A DNA stretch of 64,000 nucleotides from Gammaproteobacteria bacterium (GTDB lineage Bacteria > Pseudomonadota > Gammaproteobacteria > Xanthomonadales > SZUA-36): positions 1-64,000 of the forward strand of contig JAUIJU010000014.1 of assembly GCA_030431095.1 (NCBI GenBank). The letters are read 5' to 3'. Position 1 is the first letter of the stretch, and each line of letters starts with the position of its first letter. The notes below the pieces were generated by a model. The model saw only the letters and a program-made list of their open reading frames with translations, did not search any database and was not told where the DNA came from. Positions 43,190 through 52,078 of this stretch are shown in pieces. Both the position numbers and the translations under genes were made by a program.

Positions 43190-44008
43190 TCACGTAATGC
43201 CGAAAAACTTTTTGACACGCGATGAGGTGTAGTAACCGGCCTGAACGAACTTCTTTTTCTTTGAACCCTTGGTGATTCCGGTCAACATCAGTCTGTGCTG
43301 GCCGGAAATGAAATCGAGCCGTGCGACCAGGCCGTATGGCGGACGCTTGTGTTCCATCTCCTGATCACAGATCGGGCATGTGTCATCATCCGGCTCGCCG
43401 AGCTTTTCCAGCACTTTCTGCAGCGTTTTCTTGACGCGGGTGTTGTAGGACCGGTGTGCATCGTGAAACTGGAGTTTTGATTTCTCAATTGCAGCGACGG
43501 CATATTCGTTCTTGAATTTCGTCGTCTTGTCGCCCCAGTTCTTTTTGAAGCCGCCCCGGCCCTTTCGAACGTAGTAGTTACCTGGCAGCCAAACCCCGTT
43601 GTTGGTGTGATTGATGCTGTATCCAACATTCTCCGAAGCATAAGCCCCGCCCTTGTCCATGAAGTCCTTGAGGCCCGCGTCGTAGACCGGTTTGAAGGAG
43701 GCGTTGCCCGGAATGCAGTGGTGGGCGGCCGACGAAACCGTGGTGTTTTCGTCTGTTTTCTCGGGATGCTTGATGGTCCAGAGGGGCTTGTCCCCGCCCA
43801 TGTGCTTGCCGAGTTTGCTGGCGCAATTGTAGAAGTCGTTGTCGACGTCATTCTCCGCCACTGTATCTTGCGTCTCCCCGTCATCCGTATTGCCGTCCGC
43901 GTCGACGTCATTCTTCGGATCCCTGGGCTTCTTCTCCTTGCAGAACCAGCAATCATCCTTCGGCGGATTGGAAACCGCGACGCTGGCCAATAGTGCGATC
44001 TGCGTCAT
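43190..44008 (-). CDS. AHH-type nuclease toxin (probable T6SS effector)
   Basis: A 272-residue protein. The catalytic AHH motif is seen in SSAAHHCIPGNASF, followed by NVGYSINHTNNGVWLPGNYYVRKGR, the second part of the HNH/AHH nuclease fold. There are two CxxC pairs (CWFC near residue 20 and CPICD near the C-terminus), suggesting zinc-stabilised ends. The N-terminus, MTQIALLASVAVSNPPKDD, is short and not a signal peptide. TGAGG precedes the ATG, and the PAAR-like gene ends four bases upstream, so toxin loading through that spike protein is likely. The target is probably DNA or RNA of competitors; the exact substrate is unknown. Confidence 0.82.
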   Translation of the reverse strand: MTQIALLASVAVSNPPKDDCWFCKEKKPRDPKNDVDADGNTDDGETQDTVAENDVDNDFYNCASKLGKHMGGDKPLWTIKHPEKTDENTTVSSAAHHCIPGNASFKPVYDAGLKDFMDKGGAYASENVGYSINHTNNGVWLPGNYYVRKGRGGFKKNWGDKTTKFKNEYAVAAIEKSKLQFHDAHRSYNTRVKKTLQKVLEKLGEPDDDTCPICDQEMEHKRPPYGLVARLDFISGQHRLMLTGITKGSKKKKFVQAGYYTSSRVKKFFGIT

Positions 44009-44012
44009 GACC

Positions 44013-44393
44013 TCACCCCGCGATGTTCTTCTTGTTGTGCCACAACTGATCACCGAGGCGGCAGGTGTTCTTGCCTTCCATCATCACGTCGAAGGAATAG
44101 ATCAGGTACTCGGCCTCCCCTTTGAACGTGCCGCTGATCACACCGCCGACGGTTCCCGGTTCGTCGCCGGAGGTCATCGAATACTTGGCGCCCTTGACCA
44201 TGGCCATGCTCTTGTCCACCTTGACCCTTTTCGTACCCATACTGGCGAAGGTGGCCTGGCCGATGTTGGGATAGGGAATGGGAACGGGGCCGCCGGGCGT
44301 CGGGGTTTTGCACACGTCGGGAAAGACCGGACTGGTTCCGCCGCTGGTCTTGTGATCGACACCGCGCATGTTGGCAAATACGGTTTGAGGCAC
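44013..44393 (-). CDS. DUF4150 PAAR-like spike-tip protein
   Basis: A 126-residue protein matching the DUF4150 family, a PAAR-like fold that caps the VgrG spike: VFANMRGVDHKTSGGTSPVFPDVCKTPTPGGPVPIPYPNIGQ at the start, then the KVKVDKSMAMVKGAKY-like strand and TSGDEPGTVGGVISGTFKGEAEY. It sits immediately upstream of the AHH nuclease gene. Binding to VgrG would deliver the nuclease across target membranes. Only a cysteine (CKTP) and a histidine (HKTS) are visible as metal ligands here. Confidence 0.87.
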   Translation of the reverse strand: MPQTVFANMRGVDHKTSGGTSPVFPDVCKTPTPGGPVPIPYPNIGQATFASMGTKRVKVDKSMAMVKGAKYSMTSGDEPGTVGGVISGTFKGEAEYLIYSFDVMMEGKNTCRLGDQLWHNKKNIAG

Positions 44394-44417
44394 CTGGCCC
44401 TCCAGGGGTGAACGGTT

Positions 44418-45488
44418 TCAAGACGACAACACGACCGCTCCGCGTTGATACGCCTCGGACGAAGCATAGACGAGAATCGGCCCCGGCGAATTCCCCTTCA
44501 GCAGCCCCATGGCCGCGATTCCGAGCGCAACGGGAAAAAACGCGGCGCCCAGGTCACCGACGCACTGAGCGGGATGCAACACCTGGCAATCGGGATCGAT
44601 TCGGCCCCGGTTGCGCGTGCTCGCCACGGCGAATTCCCGGGCGCCGAAGCTTTCGCCGTTGAGACTCGAAACCAGGGTTCTGACCGCTTCGGGCGGTGCG
44701 TGCTCGAATGCTTTCCTGAAGGCCTCCGCCAAGCCGTCCCCACGATACGCTTCCTCGCTGTATCGGTGCCCCGTTTCCCGGGAGCAGCCCGGGGAAGCCA
44801 CCTGGATGCGCACCGTACTGTCCAGAAACGGTTCGCCCGACGTGGTGAGCAGGACAAATCCGGACCCTTCGCCCGGCGCGAATCCATCCGCCACGCCCGA
44901 CGCCAGGATGCGGTTTTCCGCGTCCAGGCTCGCCAGCAGGCGCAAGTCCAGGTACGAATCCACGCCACCGACGAGGATTCGATCCACCTGCCCCGACTCC
45001 AGGAGTTTCATGGCGCTGTACAGTGCGCTGGCGCCGCCCGCCCTGCCATAGGCATGCAAGTGGCTGTGCGCCAGGTCGAAGGTCATCCCGGACTGCTCCT
45101 GCAGGTGTTCCAGCAGGTCGTCGTGAACAGGTTTCGAGTGGCCAGGCAACTGCTCAGGCACGGCGAGAATCAGGGGTACGCCTTCCAGGTCGGCGCCGCG
45201 CGACTGCAGGTCTTCCAGCCCCAGGTGCGCGAGCCTCAAGACGCGCGCCTGTCGGGCGGTCAGTTCCGGCGCCCCCGTTGCCACCGAAGTGCAAATCGCG
45301 GGCACGTGCTCTTCCGGAACCAGCGCCATGGTCATGGGCCGTAGTTTCCTGTTGAGCACGGCGCTTTGCTTCAGGGCGCTCAATCCGGCCCGAAAGGCGG
45401 CGGCCGTGTGCTCGATGCTCAGGCCCACCGGAGTGGCGACACCCACGCTCGCCAGGGTCACGGCCCGGTCGCTGTGGTCACCCGGCAC
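44418..45488 (-). CDS. Beta-ketoacyl-synthase-like protein of the VgrG island, catalytic cysteine replaced
   Basis: A 356-residue thiolase-fold protein. The ketosynthase features GASALYSAMKLLESGQVDRILVGGVDSYLD and DGFAPGEGSGFVLLTT are clear, and HPAQCVGDLGAAFFPVALGIAA matches the third conserved block. The nucleophile position (AC-S-S-G in true enzymes) reads GRAGGAS, with Arg149 where the cysteine should be, so condensation activity is unlikely. Ketosynthase-like genes between DUF2169 and PAAR-like genes recur in T6SS islands; they probably act as adaptors or loading chaperones. It is 24 bases upstream of the PAAR-like gene. Confidence 0.78.
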   Translation of the reverse strand: MPGDHSDRAVTLASVGVATPVGLSIEHTAAAFRAGLSALKQSAVLNRKLRPMTMALVPEEHVPAICTSVATGAPELTARQARVLRLAHLGLEDLQSRGADLEGVPLILAVPEQLPGHSKPVHDDLLEHLQEQSGMTFDLAHSHLHAYGRAGGASALYSAMKLLESGQVDRILVGGVDSYLDLRLLASLDAENRILASGVADGFAPGEGSGFVLLTTSGEPFLDSTVRIQVASPGCSRETGHRYSEEAYRGDGLAEAFRKAFEHAPPEAVRTLVSSLNGESFGAREFAVASTRNRGRIDPDCQVLHPAQCVGDLGAAFFPVALGIAAMGLLKGNSPGPILVYASSEAYQRGAVVLSS

Positions 45489-45500
45489 GGTCCAATCCCA

Positions 45501-46523
45501 TCAGTCGTCCTCGAGCCGGGCGTGTATGCCGATTTCACGGATCTTCAGTGCTTGCTTGTCACAGGCCAGCTGGGTGCGCCAGGTCAGGCTGTATCGGTCC
45601 TCGTCCGGCTCGAACAACACGGTCTCCAGGTGGACTGGTGGCGCCTCCGCCTGGCCGGCAAGTTCAATCTCGCACCGAACCGTGAACCGGGGAAGCCTGA
45701 AGTGAATGCGCCCACGGGGGCTGATGTTGACCAGGGCCACCTCCTCGCCACCACGAACAAACCCGGGAACGATCATGGGTCCGGGAGCGGCATTGAAGAA
45801 GCGCTTGTCGAAGTCCTCGGGGAGATACGGCGCGCGCTGCTTTTGCCAGGCCTCGCCGTAGGTCCCGGCCTGGCTGAGCCGGGGTTCCCAGGTGGGCGCG
45901 ACAAAACCGAATCCCATTGGTTCCGGCCGGTCTTGCGGGTGCTGGATCAGCTGCCGTGGATTTTCCAGGTTGGGCAGTCGCTCGTCGGGAAGGGGCGTCG
46001 ATTTTTTTTTCCTGTAGCCTCGCCCGACGGGGTTCGTGGCAAGACTGACGACTTTCTCGACGGGTTCACCGTTTTCTTCCTCGTCCCCGTCGACGTAGAC
46101 GCCGCCATACGCGTTCTCGTAGCGCAGCGGCAGGCGTTCGAATGCATCGGGGACGCCGGGTGTTTCCCCGTTCCAGGTCCGGTCGCCAAACACGCGGGCA
46201 ATCCTGGAGTGATCACCCACCTTCACGCCACAGTCGACCTGGCGAACGGGCCGGCCGCCAGGCGCGTACGCGTGGCCGTTGACGATGATGTCGGTCGCGG
46301 GTTTGCCGAGGTGCAATTCCGACTGGTATCGCAGGCTCGAGGTGTCGGGTTCAGCCCAGTGAACGTCCTCGAGCTGTGGCGGAAGCTGTGGTTCGGCCAG
46401 TGCCGGTTTCGACCGGAGCTGAAAGGTGCCCTTGATCACCACGTACAGCGTTTCCACACCCTGTTCGTCGGACGCCAGGTTGATGGAGGGCAGGAAGGGG
46501 CTGCGGTTGTTTACCTGGAGCAT
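45501..46523 (-). CDS. DUF2169 family T6SS accessory protein
   Basis: A 340-residue protein with DUF2169 landmarks: QGVETLYVVIKGTFQLRSKPALAEPQLPP, DIIVNGHAYAPGGRPVRQVDCGVKVGDHSR, LRYENAYGGV, and YLPEDFDKRFFNAAPGPM. DUF2169 proteins are coded next to VgrG and PAAR genes and are required for loading certain effectors onto the spike. It follows vgrG by 28 bases and precedes the ketosynthase-like gene by 12, consistent with one minus-strand operon. Confidence 0.87.
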   Translation of the reverse strand: MLQVNNRSPFLPSINLASDEQGVETLYVVIKGTFQLRSKPALAEPQLPPQLEDVHWAEPDTSSLRYQSELHLGKPATDIIVNGHAYAPGGRPVRQVDCGVKVGDHSRIARVFGDRTWNGETPGVPDAFERLPLRYENAYGGVYVDGDEEENGEPVEKVVSLATNPVGRGYRKKKSTPLPDERLPNLENPRQLIQHPQDRPEPMGFGFVAPTWEPRLSQAGTYGEAWQKQRAPYLPEDFDKRFFNAAPGPMIVPGFVRGGEEVALVNISPRGRIHFRLPRFTVRCEIELAGQAEAPPVHLETVLFEPDEDRYSLTWRTQLACDKQALKIREIGIHARLEDD

Positions 46524-46551
46524 GGTCGTTGGGCCGAACGCTCGCCAACCG

Positions 46552-48618
46552 TCAATTCACGTTGACCTTGCTTCCATTGATGGTGACGGCGCCGGAAGCC
46601 TTCGCGTCGATCTTCGATTGCGCATCGAAGGTCAGGCCCGTGCCCTTGACCACGATGTTGCCGTTCTCCTTGAGGCTGATGCTCGCGCTGCCGCATTTGA
46701 GCAGCAGCGAATCTCCGCAGTTCAGGACGAAATTCTTCGCCACGTCTCGCGACTCGTTCTCACCCACGTTGACGGTCAGCGCTTTCCCGATCGTCATCGA
46801 GCGGCCCTCACCAACCGTGAGGTCCTGGCCTTTCGTGACATTGACCGTGTGCTTCTCGCCGATGGTCACCGTCTGGTTTTTTCCCACGGAAATCTTTTCG
46901 TCATCGCCTACCCCGTGGGTCCGATTCGCCCCCACGCTCACGGATTCGTTCTCAGCCACGTCGCGGGTCCGGTCATTGCCCACGGACAAGGATTCGTTGT
47001 GGCCCACGGATTCCTGACGGTCGTTGCCGATGGAGACGGTCTCGTTGTTACCGACTTCCTCGCTCTTGTCATTTTTCACGAGAATGTTTTCGTCCTTTTC
47101 GGCCTGGAGGTAGAATTCCTCTTCGCCGATCTTGTCCTCCATGCGAATCCCGTTGTAGTGTTCCGCGCCGCCGCCCTTGGTGCTTCTCGACATGAATCCG
47201 CTCTGGGTCTTGTTGGCTTCCAGCTCCCAGGGCGGCATGTTCTCCGCGTTGTACAGCCTGCCGGTCACCACGGGCCGATCCGGATCGCCTTCCATGAAGC
47301 TGACGATGACCTCCTGGCCGATGCGGGGAATGTGCATGCTGCCCCACCCCTTGCCCGCCCAGGCCTGGGACACGCGCACCCAGCATGAGCTGTTCTGGTC
47401 GTTCTTGCCGTACCGGTCCCAGTGAAACTGCACCTTTACCCGGCCGTACTCGTCCGTGTAGATCTCGTCGGACGACGGCCCCACCACCACCGCGGACTGG
47501 CAGCCCTGCACGACGGGTTTCGGCGTCGAACGCAGGGTGCGAAACGGCTCGGTTTTCTCCATGACCTCCATCTGGCAACGATAGAGCTCCGAGCGGCTGC
47601 CGCCGCTGACGTAGTTGGCGTCGTGCAGCTCGTGGAGCACCGACACCACCAGGTACTCCTTGTTCTGGTCGGACCGGGGGTGGTCCTCCAGCGTGAACAC
47701 CGCGCCGGCGGCAATGGTCCGGACCGGGCCCGCGCCCTGCACGCGCTTGTGCTGACTCTGCAGCTCATGCAGGCGCACCTCGACATAGTTGTCGCCGTCC
47801 TTGATGTCGACGTACTCCCCGGGGTAGTCGAAAATCTCCGGGTCGGGAATCGCGTAGTCGAAGTCCCGGTTCTTGCTCAGCTTGGACAGCATGCCCACCT
47901 TGGGTTTCTCGAAGTCATAGTCCGCGATGGCGTACTTGCCGGACTGGATGGCCTGGGTGACAGTCCACAGCTGGATGTGGTCTTTTTGTTGCAGGGACAT
48001 GTCCCCCGTCGGCGCCGAATAGGGCACCGTGGCGGCGCCGGGAAAGGGCTTGAGCGAGCTCTTGTCGTCCGCCAGGACCAGCGTGTGTTTGCCCATGACG
48101 TGCTCGAAGAAGTAGTAGATGCCCTCCTGCTCCATCAGGCGGCTGACGAAGTTGAAGTCCGTCTCGCGATACTGGGTGCAATAGGTCCAGTTCCGGTAGT
48201 TGGCCGTGAAACGCTCATCGAAATCGGACATGCCGTTGTCGCGGAAGACCTGCTTGATGATGTCCGGGACCGTCATGTCCTGGAAAATGCGGCAGTCGGC
48301 GGTACGGGTGAGAAACCACAGCCACGGCCGGACCGTCGCTTCGTAGCTGGAATAGCGCGCGGTGCCGCCCGTATAGCGAAATTGCGTGACGTAACCGTCG
48401 AAGTGACGTTCCCCCGAGGCGAGGTCCATGGTGACGGTAATGCGCTTGCCGATGATCGCGTTGAAGTCGATGTCGTTCTTCATGCTCAGCAGCTGAAGAT
48501 TGAACTCATACAGGCGACCGATTTCCTCCACCCCGGTCATGGAGTGCACGACCAGGTCCTTGCCAAGCGGCGAGGTCAACCGAACGGGATGTCCTGAATC
48601 GTCGAGTTGTTCAGCCAT
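46552..48618 (-). CDS. vgrG: Type VI secretion tip protein VgrG
   Basis: A 688-residue spike protein. Residues about 1-470 hold the gp27/gp5-like modules: GHPVRLTSPLGKDLVVHSMTGVEEIGRLYEFNLQLLS, RETDFNFVSRLMEQEGIYYFFEH, DEYGRVKVQFHWDRYG, and GSMHIPRIGQEVIVSFMEGDPDRPVVTGRLYN. The C-terminal region is a beta-helix of short repeats such as VSIGNDRQESVGHNESLSVG, which forms the shaft. There is no extra effector domain beyond it, so cargo must bind through the PAAR-like protein. GGGGG precedes the chosen ATG. It starts the minus-strand operon down to the immunity gene. Confidence 0.95.
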   Translation of the reverse strand: MAEQLDDSGHPVRLTSPLGKDLVVHSMTGVEEIGRLYEFNLQLLSMKNDIDFNAIIGKRITVTMDLASGERHFDGYVTQFRYTGGTARYSSYEATVRPWLWFLTRTADCRIFQDMTVPDIIKQVFRDNGMSDFDERFTANYRNWTYCTQYRETDFNFVSRLMEQEGIYYFFEHVMGKHTLVLADDKSSLKPFPGAATVPYSAPTGDMSLQQKDHIQLWTVTQAIQSGKYAIADYDFEKPKVGMLSKLSKNRDFDYAIPDPEIFDYPGEYVDIKDGDNYVEVRLHELQSQHKRVQGAGPVRTIAAGAVFTLEDHPRSDQNKEYLVVSVLHELHDANYVSGGSRSELYRCQMEVMEKTEPFRTLRSTPKPVVQGCQSAVVVGPSSDEIYTDEYGRVKVQFHWDRYGKNDQNSSCWVRVSQAWAGKGWGSMHIPRIGQEVIVSFMEGDPDRPVVTGRLYNAENMPPWELEANKTQSGFMSRSTKGGGAEHYNGIRMEDKIGEEEFYLQAEKDENILVKNDKSEEVGNNETVSIGNDRQESVGHNESLSVGNDRTRDVAENESVSVGANRTHGVGDDEKISVGKNQTVTIGEKHTVNVTKGQDLTVGEGRSMTIGKALTVNVGENESRDVAKNFVLNCGDSLLLKCGSASISLKENGNIVVKGTGLTFDAQSKIDAKASGAVTINGSKVNVN

Positions 48619-48816
48619 GAAAGACCCCCGGGGATGATTGTCGGCCTCATACACACTGGCCCTCATTCTGATCATAGCAGTTCCCCCTGGGGTCTCATGG
48701 CCGGACCAGGCCGGTTCTCGCCCGGGCGAAACCGGCGTTATTTCAACGTGGTGGCCCCGCGGGAAGCAAACCCGGCATACTGGGAAGGCCGTCGACGAAC
48801 CGCCAGGAGTTCACCC

Positions 48817-49338
48817 GTGCGAGGTGCCCACGCGATGCTGATCAACATGCTGAAATTCCATCCTGCCCCGCTCGCGCGTTTCGCCATGCTGCTCGCCGGA
48901 GTGCTGGCTTGCCTGGCCGCCACGTCAGGGGCACGGGGGCAGACCGCCGAAGGGGAGATCACCCACGCCTCGTTCGAGCGCTGGCACGACTACGAACAGC
49001 CGGTCCACGTCACCGAATCCGGCCTGCAGTACAAGGTGCTCGACATGGGGGACGGCCCGCGACCGACAAGCCGCAAGAGCAAGGTCAGCGTGCTGTACCG
49101 CGGTTTCCTGGAAGATGGCACGCAGTTCGATACCACCTACGAATGGGGCGTACCCCTGGAGACGTCACTGCGAAAAGTGATCGACGGGTGGGAGGAAGGC
49201 GTCCAGCTGATGCCCACGGGTAGCCGCTTTGCGTTCCTGATACCTCCGGAACTGGCGTATGGAAAGCGCGGCCGCGGCCCGATTCCGCCCAACGCCACCT
49301 TGCTGTTCGAAATCGAACTGCTGGAGGTGAAGAACTGA
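48817..49338 (+). CDS. FKBP-type peptidyl-prolyl cis-trans isomerase, exported
   Basis: A 173-residue protein with a signal peptide (APLARFAMLLAGVLACLAATSGARG) followed by an FKBP domain: ESGLQYKVLDMGDGPRP, VSVLYRGFLEDGTQFDTTYEWGVPLETSLRKVIDGWEEGVQLMPTGSRFAFLIPPELAYGKRGRGPIPPNATLLFEIELLEV, with the conserved tyrosine, aspartate, tryptophan and isoleucine of the active site. It would act on periplasmic proteins. The GTG at 48817 has AGGAG seven bases upstream; an ATG at 48835 preceded by GAGGTG is the alternative. It diverges from vgrG but is probably a housekeeping gene. Confidence 0.88.
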   Translation: MRGAHAMLINMLKFHPAPLARFAMLLAGVLACLAATSGARGQTAEGEITHASFERWHDYEQPVHVTESGLQYKVLDMGDGPRPTSRKSKVSVLYRGFLEDGTQFDTTYEWGVPLETSLRKVIDGWEEGVQLMPTGSRFAFLIPPELAYGKRGRGPIPPNATLLFEIELLEVKN

Positions 49339-49423
49339 GCGCACCGTGCGGGCTGGGCGCTCGTCCCGCCTGCGTCATGATCCGTGAGCTATTCTTGTTG
49401 CAGACCACACGCGAGCGCACTCG

Positions 49424-50029
49424 ATGGACATTTTCGTTGCCCTTCTGACGGGAGTCGGCCTGGCCGCGGCCTGCGGCTTTCGCGTGTTCGTGCCCCTGTT
49501 CCTGGTCAGCCTGAGCATGAACGCCGGCGTGGAGATGCCCTGGGGACTGGACTCCGCCGTGCAGACACTGGTGGGCGATGACATGCCCTGGCTCGGGCAG
49601 CCGATGGTTACCCTGGGGCTGGGGGTGGCCACGCTGGTCGAGATCGGTGGGTTCTACGTGCCCTGGGTGGACAACCTCCTGGATACGCTCGCCACGCCCG
49701 CCGCCCTGGCTGCCGGCACCTTTATCAGCGGCGCCTTCATGCCGGAGGTGCTCGGCGACGGCGCCACGAAATGGGCGGCGGCAGTGATCGCCGGGGGCGG
49801 CTCCAGCGGGCTGGTCCAGGCGACCACGGTACTCGCCCGCGGCACGTCCTCGGCCACCACCGGTGGCATTGGCAACCCCGTGGTGGCCACGCTGGAATTG
49901 CTGGCCTCGGTGCTGACCACCGTGTTCGCCGTGCTGATTCCCATCCTGGTCATCGGCCTGCTGGTGGTCGTGGCGTTGTTCGCCAGGCGGCTGTTCCGAA
50001 GGCGACCGCCTGAATCGACGCCGGGCTAG
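49424..50029 (+). CDS. DUF4126 membrane protein
   Basis: A 201-residue protein with four to five hydrophobic segments (ALLTGVGLAAACGFRVFVPLFLVSLSM; TLGLGVATLVEIGGFYVPWVDN; LLASVLTTVFAVLIPILVIGLLVVVALFA). AACGFRVFVPLF and the helix-breaking PWVDNLLD are the DUF4126 signature. The function of this family is unknown. It ends in an arginine-rich cytoplasmic tail (FARRLFRRRPP). It sits alone between the FKBP gene and the IPTL-CTERM gene. Confidence 0.83.
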   Translation: MDIFVALLTGVGLAAACGFRVFVPLFLVSLSMNAGVEMPWGLDSAVQTLVGDDMPWLGQPMVTLGLGVATLVEIGGFYVPWVDNLLDTLATPAALAAGTFISGAFMPEVLGDGATKWAAAVIAGGGSSGLVQATTVLARGTSSATTGGIGNPVVATLELLASVLTTVFAVLIPILVIGLLVVVALFARRLFRRRPPESTPG

Positions 50030-50078
50030 GCGGAAATCGCCGCCTGGCCCGACGCTGGCCGGGTCTGCGCCGCCGGAA

Positions 50079-50870
50079 TCAGTGCGAACGCCTAATGGAC
50101 AGCCCCGCCAGGCCCATCAGCAGGACCAGGAATCCCAGGCCCCAGGTGGACAGGGTCGGCACCGGCACCGCGACGTAGGGCGCCGCGGGTGGCGCCGGCG
50201 GCGGTGGCGGCGTCGCGGCATCGGTGAAGAATCCGAGTTCGTCCTGCGGAACCGCCGTGTCGTGGATGCGCACATTGTCGATGGACCCGAGCATGAACTG
50301 GGTCGCCTGCGTGTAGCGAGCGCCGATGGTGAGATTCCCGACAAAGCCTCCGCCGAGGGTTCCGGTAGTGGGTACGTCGTTGACGATCACGCCGTCCAGG
50401 TAAACGACCTGGTCCGTTCCGTCGAAGCTGAATGCCAGATGGTGCCATTCATCGGACGAGGGATCGGCGATCACGGGGCCGACGTCGACCGGGTTCAGGC
50501 CGGAGGCCCATGTGTTGATCGGTCCATTGTTGCTACCGTAGTCCCCCAGGACGATGTAGTTGTCCTGGTACAAGCTGACGTAGTGAAGGTTGCGTGAGAA
50601 GTTCGGGACATTGACCCAGGCCTCGACGGTAAAAGTGGTCAGTCCGTAGTTGCCGATCGCCACGGATGCGAAATCGTCGATGCCGTCGAGCACCAATGCC
50701 TGCCCGTCGTAACCAGGCCCAAACGTCGCGCCATTCGACAGGGTGAGGTGCTCGCCGTTGCCGGAAGTATCCAGCGCGTCGCCGTCAAAGGTGTACTCAA
50801 CCACCAGGGCGGCGGAAGCTGACGTACTGAGTACGAGCGCAAGCACACCGGCCATCATCGTTGATTTCAT
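50079..50870 (-). CDS. LamG-like surface protein with IPTL-CTERM sorting tail
   Basis: A 263-residue exported protein: signal peptide (VLALVLSTSASA), a LamG/concanavalin-like domain (VEYTFDGDALDTSGNGEHLTLSNG, FTVEAWVNVPNFSRN, DEWHHLAFSFDGTDQVVYLDGV, GSIDNVRIHDTAVPQDEL), a proline linker, and the C-terminal tripartite sorting signal VPTLSTWGLGFLVLLMGLAGLSIRR. This tail directs processing in IPTL-CTERM systems. No sorting enzyme is in the window. It probably binds carbohydrate outside the cell. Confidence 0.87.
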   Translation of the reverse strand: MKSTMMAGVLALVLSTSASAALVVEYTFDGDALDTSGNGEHLTLSNGATFGPGYDGQALVLDGIDDFASVAIGNYGLTTFTVEAWVNVPNFSRNLHYVSLYQDNYIVLGDYGSNNGPINTWASGLNPVDVGPVIADPSSDEWHHLAFSFDGTDQVVYLDGVIVNDVPTTGTLGGGFVGNLTIGARYTQATQFMLGSIDNVRIHDTAVPQDELGFFTDAATPPPPPAPPAAPYVAVPVPTLSTWGLGFLVLLMGLAGLSIRRSH

Positions 50871-51016
50871 ATCTTAACCTCTTTTATCTATTAGCACTGC
50901 AAGTTGATGTATTTTCTAAATATAATTTATCGCTTCGAATCGGTAGCATAGGGCAGATCGAGACTTATGCAAAGATACAGGGCACGAGCACCCTGGAGAC
51001 CACTGCGAGGAATGAC

Positions 51017-51403
51017 ATGTCCTACATCGACGGGTTTGTCATCGCCGTACCGACGGCGAACAAGCAGGCATTCATCGAGCACGCGCAAAAGGGCGACAGC
51101 GTGTTCACCGACCTGGGCGCCCTGCGGGTGGTCGAATGCTGGGGTGACGACGTGCCCGAGGGCTCCGTGACGGATTTTCACAGGGCCGTGCAGGCCGGGG
51201 ACGACGAAACCGTGGTCTTTTCCTGGATCGAGTGGCCGGACAAGGCCACGCGCGACGACGCCATGGAGAAGATGATGGCCTGGATGGAAAATCCGGAAAC
51301 CGCGGACCCGCGCATGGACCCGGCGAAAAACCCGATGCCGTTCGATGGCAAGCGACTGATCTTCGGCGGGTTTACGCCGATCGTGGAGATCGAAGGGCAG
51401 TAA
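51017..51403 (+). CDS. DUF1428 family protein
   Basis: A 128-residue protein of the DUF1428 family: YIDGFVIAVPTANKQAFIEHAQKGDSVFTDLGALRVVECWGDDVPEGSVTDFHRAVQ and the MDPAKNPMPFDGKRLIFGGFTPI end are near-invariant in this family. It has a dimeric alpha/beta-barrel fold and no known reaction. GAGGA supports the ATG; an earlier in-frame start would pass through AT-rich promoter sequence (50871-51016) and is unlikely. Confidence 0.88.
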   Translation: MSYIDGFVIAVPTANKQAFIEHAQKGDSVFTDLGALRVVECWGDDVPEGSVTDFHRAVQAGDDETVVFSWIEWPDKATRDDAMEKMMAWMENPETADPRMDPAKNPMPFDGKRLIFGGFTPIVEIEGQ

Positions 51404-51458
51404 ACGAGGAGACGGGGCCAGCGCAGGGCAACCTGCCCCGGATCGTCCACCGCCCTTG

Positions 51459-51911
51459 CTACGGGCGCTCCGTGAGTCCCGCGTGCTCCCTGAGCACCTG
51501 CAGGAATCGCTCGCTGCCGGTGTAGAAATCGAGGATGGCCCTGGCGCGTGCAGAGGAAAATATCCCCGGCACGGGCGCCATGTAGGACTGCCAGGACTCT
51601 TCGTCCAGGTTCCCCTCCTGATACTGGTGCCAGGCGAATTCCCTTATCCGGATGGCCTTGATCACCATCCACGTAAAGCGCCGCTCGTCCTTCCCGGACA
51701 ATTCGACCTCGTCACCAATCAGGTGCGGATCGATGCCGTACTCGATGAAGTCTGAAATCAGGCCGACGTCCGCGTCGAGCATTCCCTGCCGGGTGGTGGC
51801 CACCTGGGCATTGGTGTTCTGCCGAATCTGCACCGCAACGTACCACAGGGACACCACGACGACGATCACGCCGACGAGCTCGATGACGGTCGAGACGGCG
51901 GTCCAGTTCAT
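51459..51911 (-). CDS. Small membrane-anchored hypothetical protein
   Basis: A 150-residue protein with one N-terminal membrane helix (AVSTVIELVGVIVVVVSLWYVAVQI) and a soluble helical part (TRQGMLDADVGLISDFIEYGID, RRFTWMVIKAIRIREFAWHQYQEGNLDEESW). Many proteobacteria have proteins of this shape with no known role. The start MNWTAV follows poor ribosome signals; the frame extends upstream but overlaps the RpiR promoter region. No specific function can be given. Confidence 0.7.
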   Translation of the reverse strand: MNWTAVSTVIELVGVIVVVVSLWYVAVQIRQNTNAQVATTRQGMLDADVGLISDFIEYGIDPHLIGDEVELSGKDERRFTWMVIKAIRIREFAWHQYQEGNLDEESWQSYMAPVPGIFSSARARAILDFYTGSERFLQVLREHAGLTERP

Positions 51912-52063
51912 AGGCGGGAAAGAACGGATTCGTGCATGGGGAAAGAATAAAGCACATTCCCTTCGAATGCGCCTGCCCGGCTTCCAACGGGGTATGGATG
52001 CGCAGGAACCCGACCCTGCTCGCCCCACTTAGAATATGCTATGTTGCCTTCGCGCCGCTTTCG

Positions 52064-52078
52064 GGAATTGTTTATTCC
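52064..52078. promoter_or_regulatory. Candidate operator of the second RpiR regulator
   Basis: GGAAT-TGTTT-ATTCC is a perfect palindrome except for its five-base centre (GGAA-N7-TTCC), one base longer than the inositol-locus sites. Its last base is immediately before the ATG of the RpiR gene, with no separate ribosome site between, so binding could block translation initiation or initial transcription. Autoregulation is the natural reading. Confidence 0.55.

Noticed and set aside
39584-48618. Complete type VI secretion system
   Set aside because: Only spike, adaptor, toxin and immunity genes are seen; no TssB, TssC, TssM, ClpV or Hcp homologue is present.
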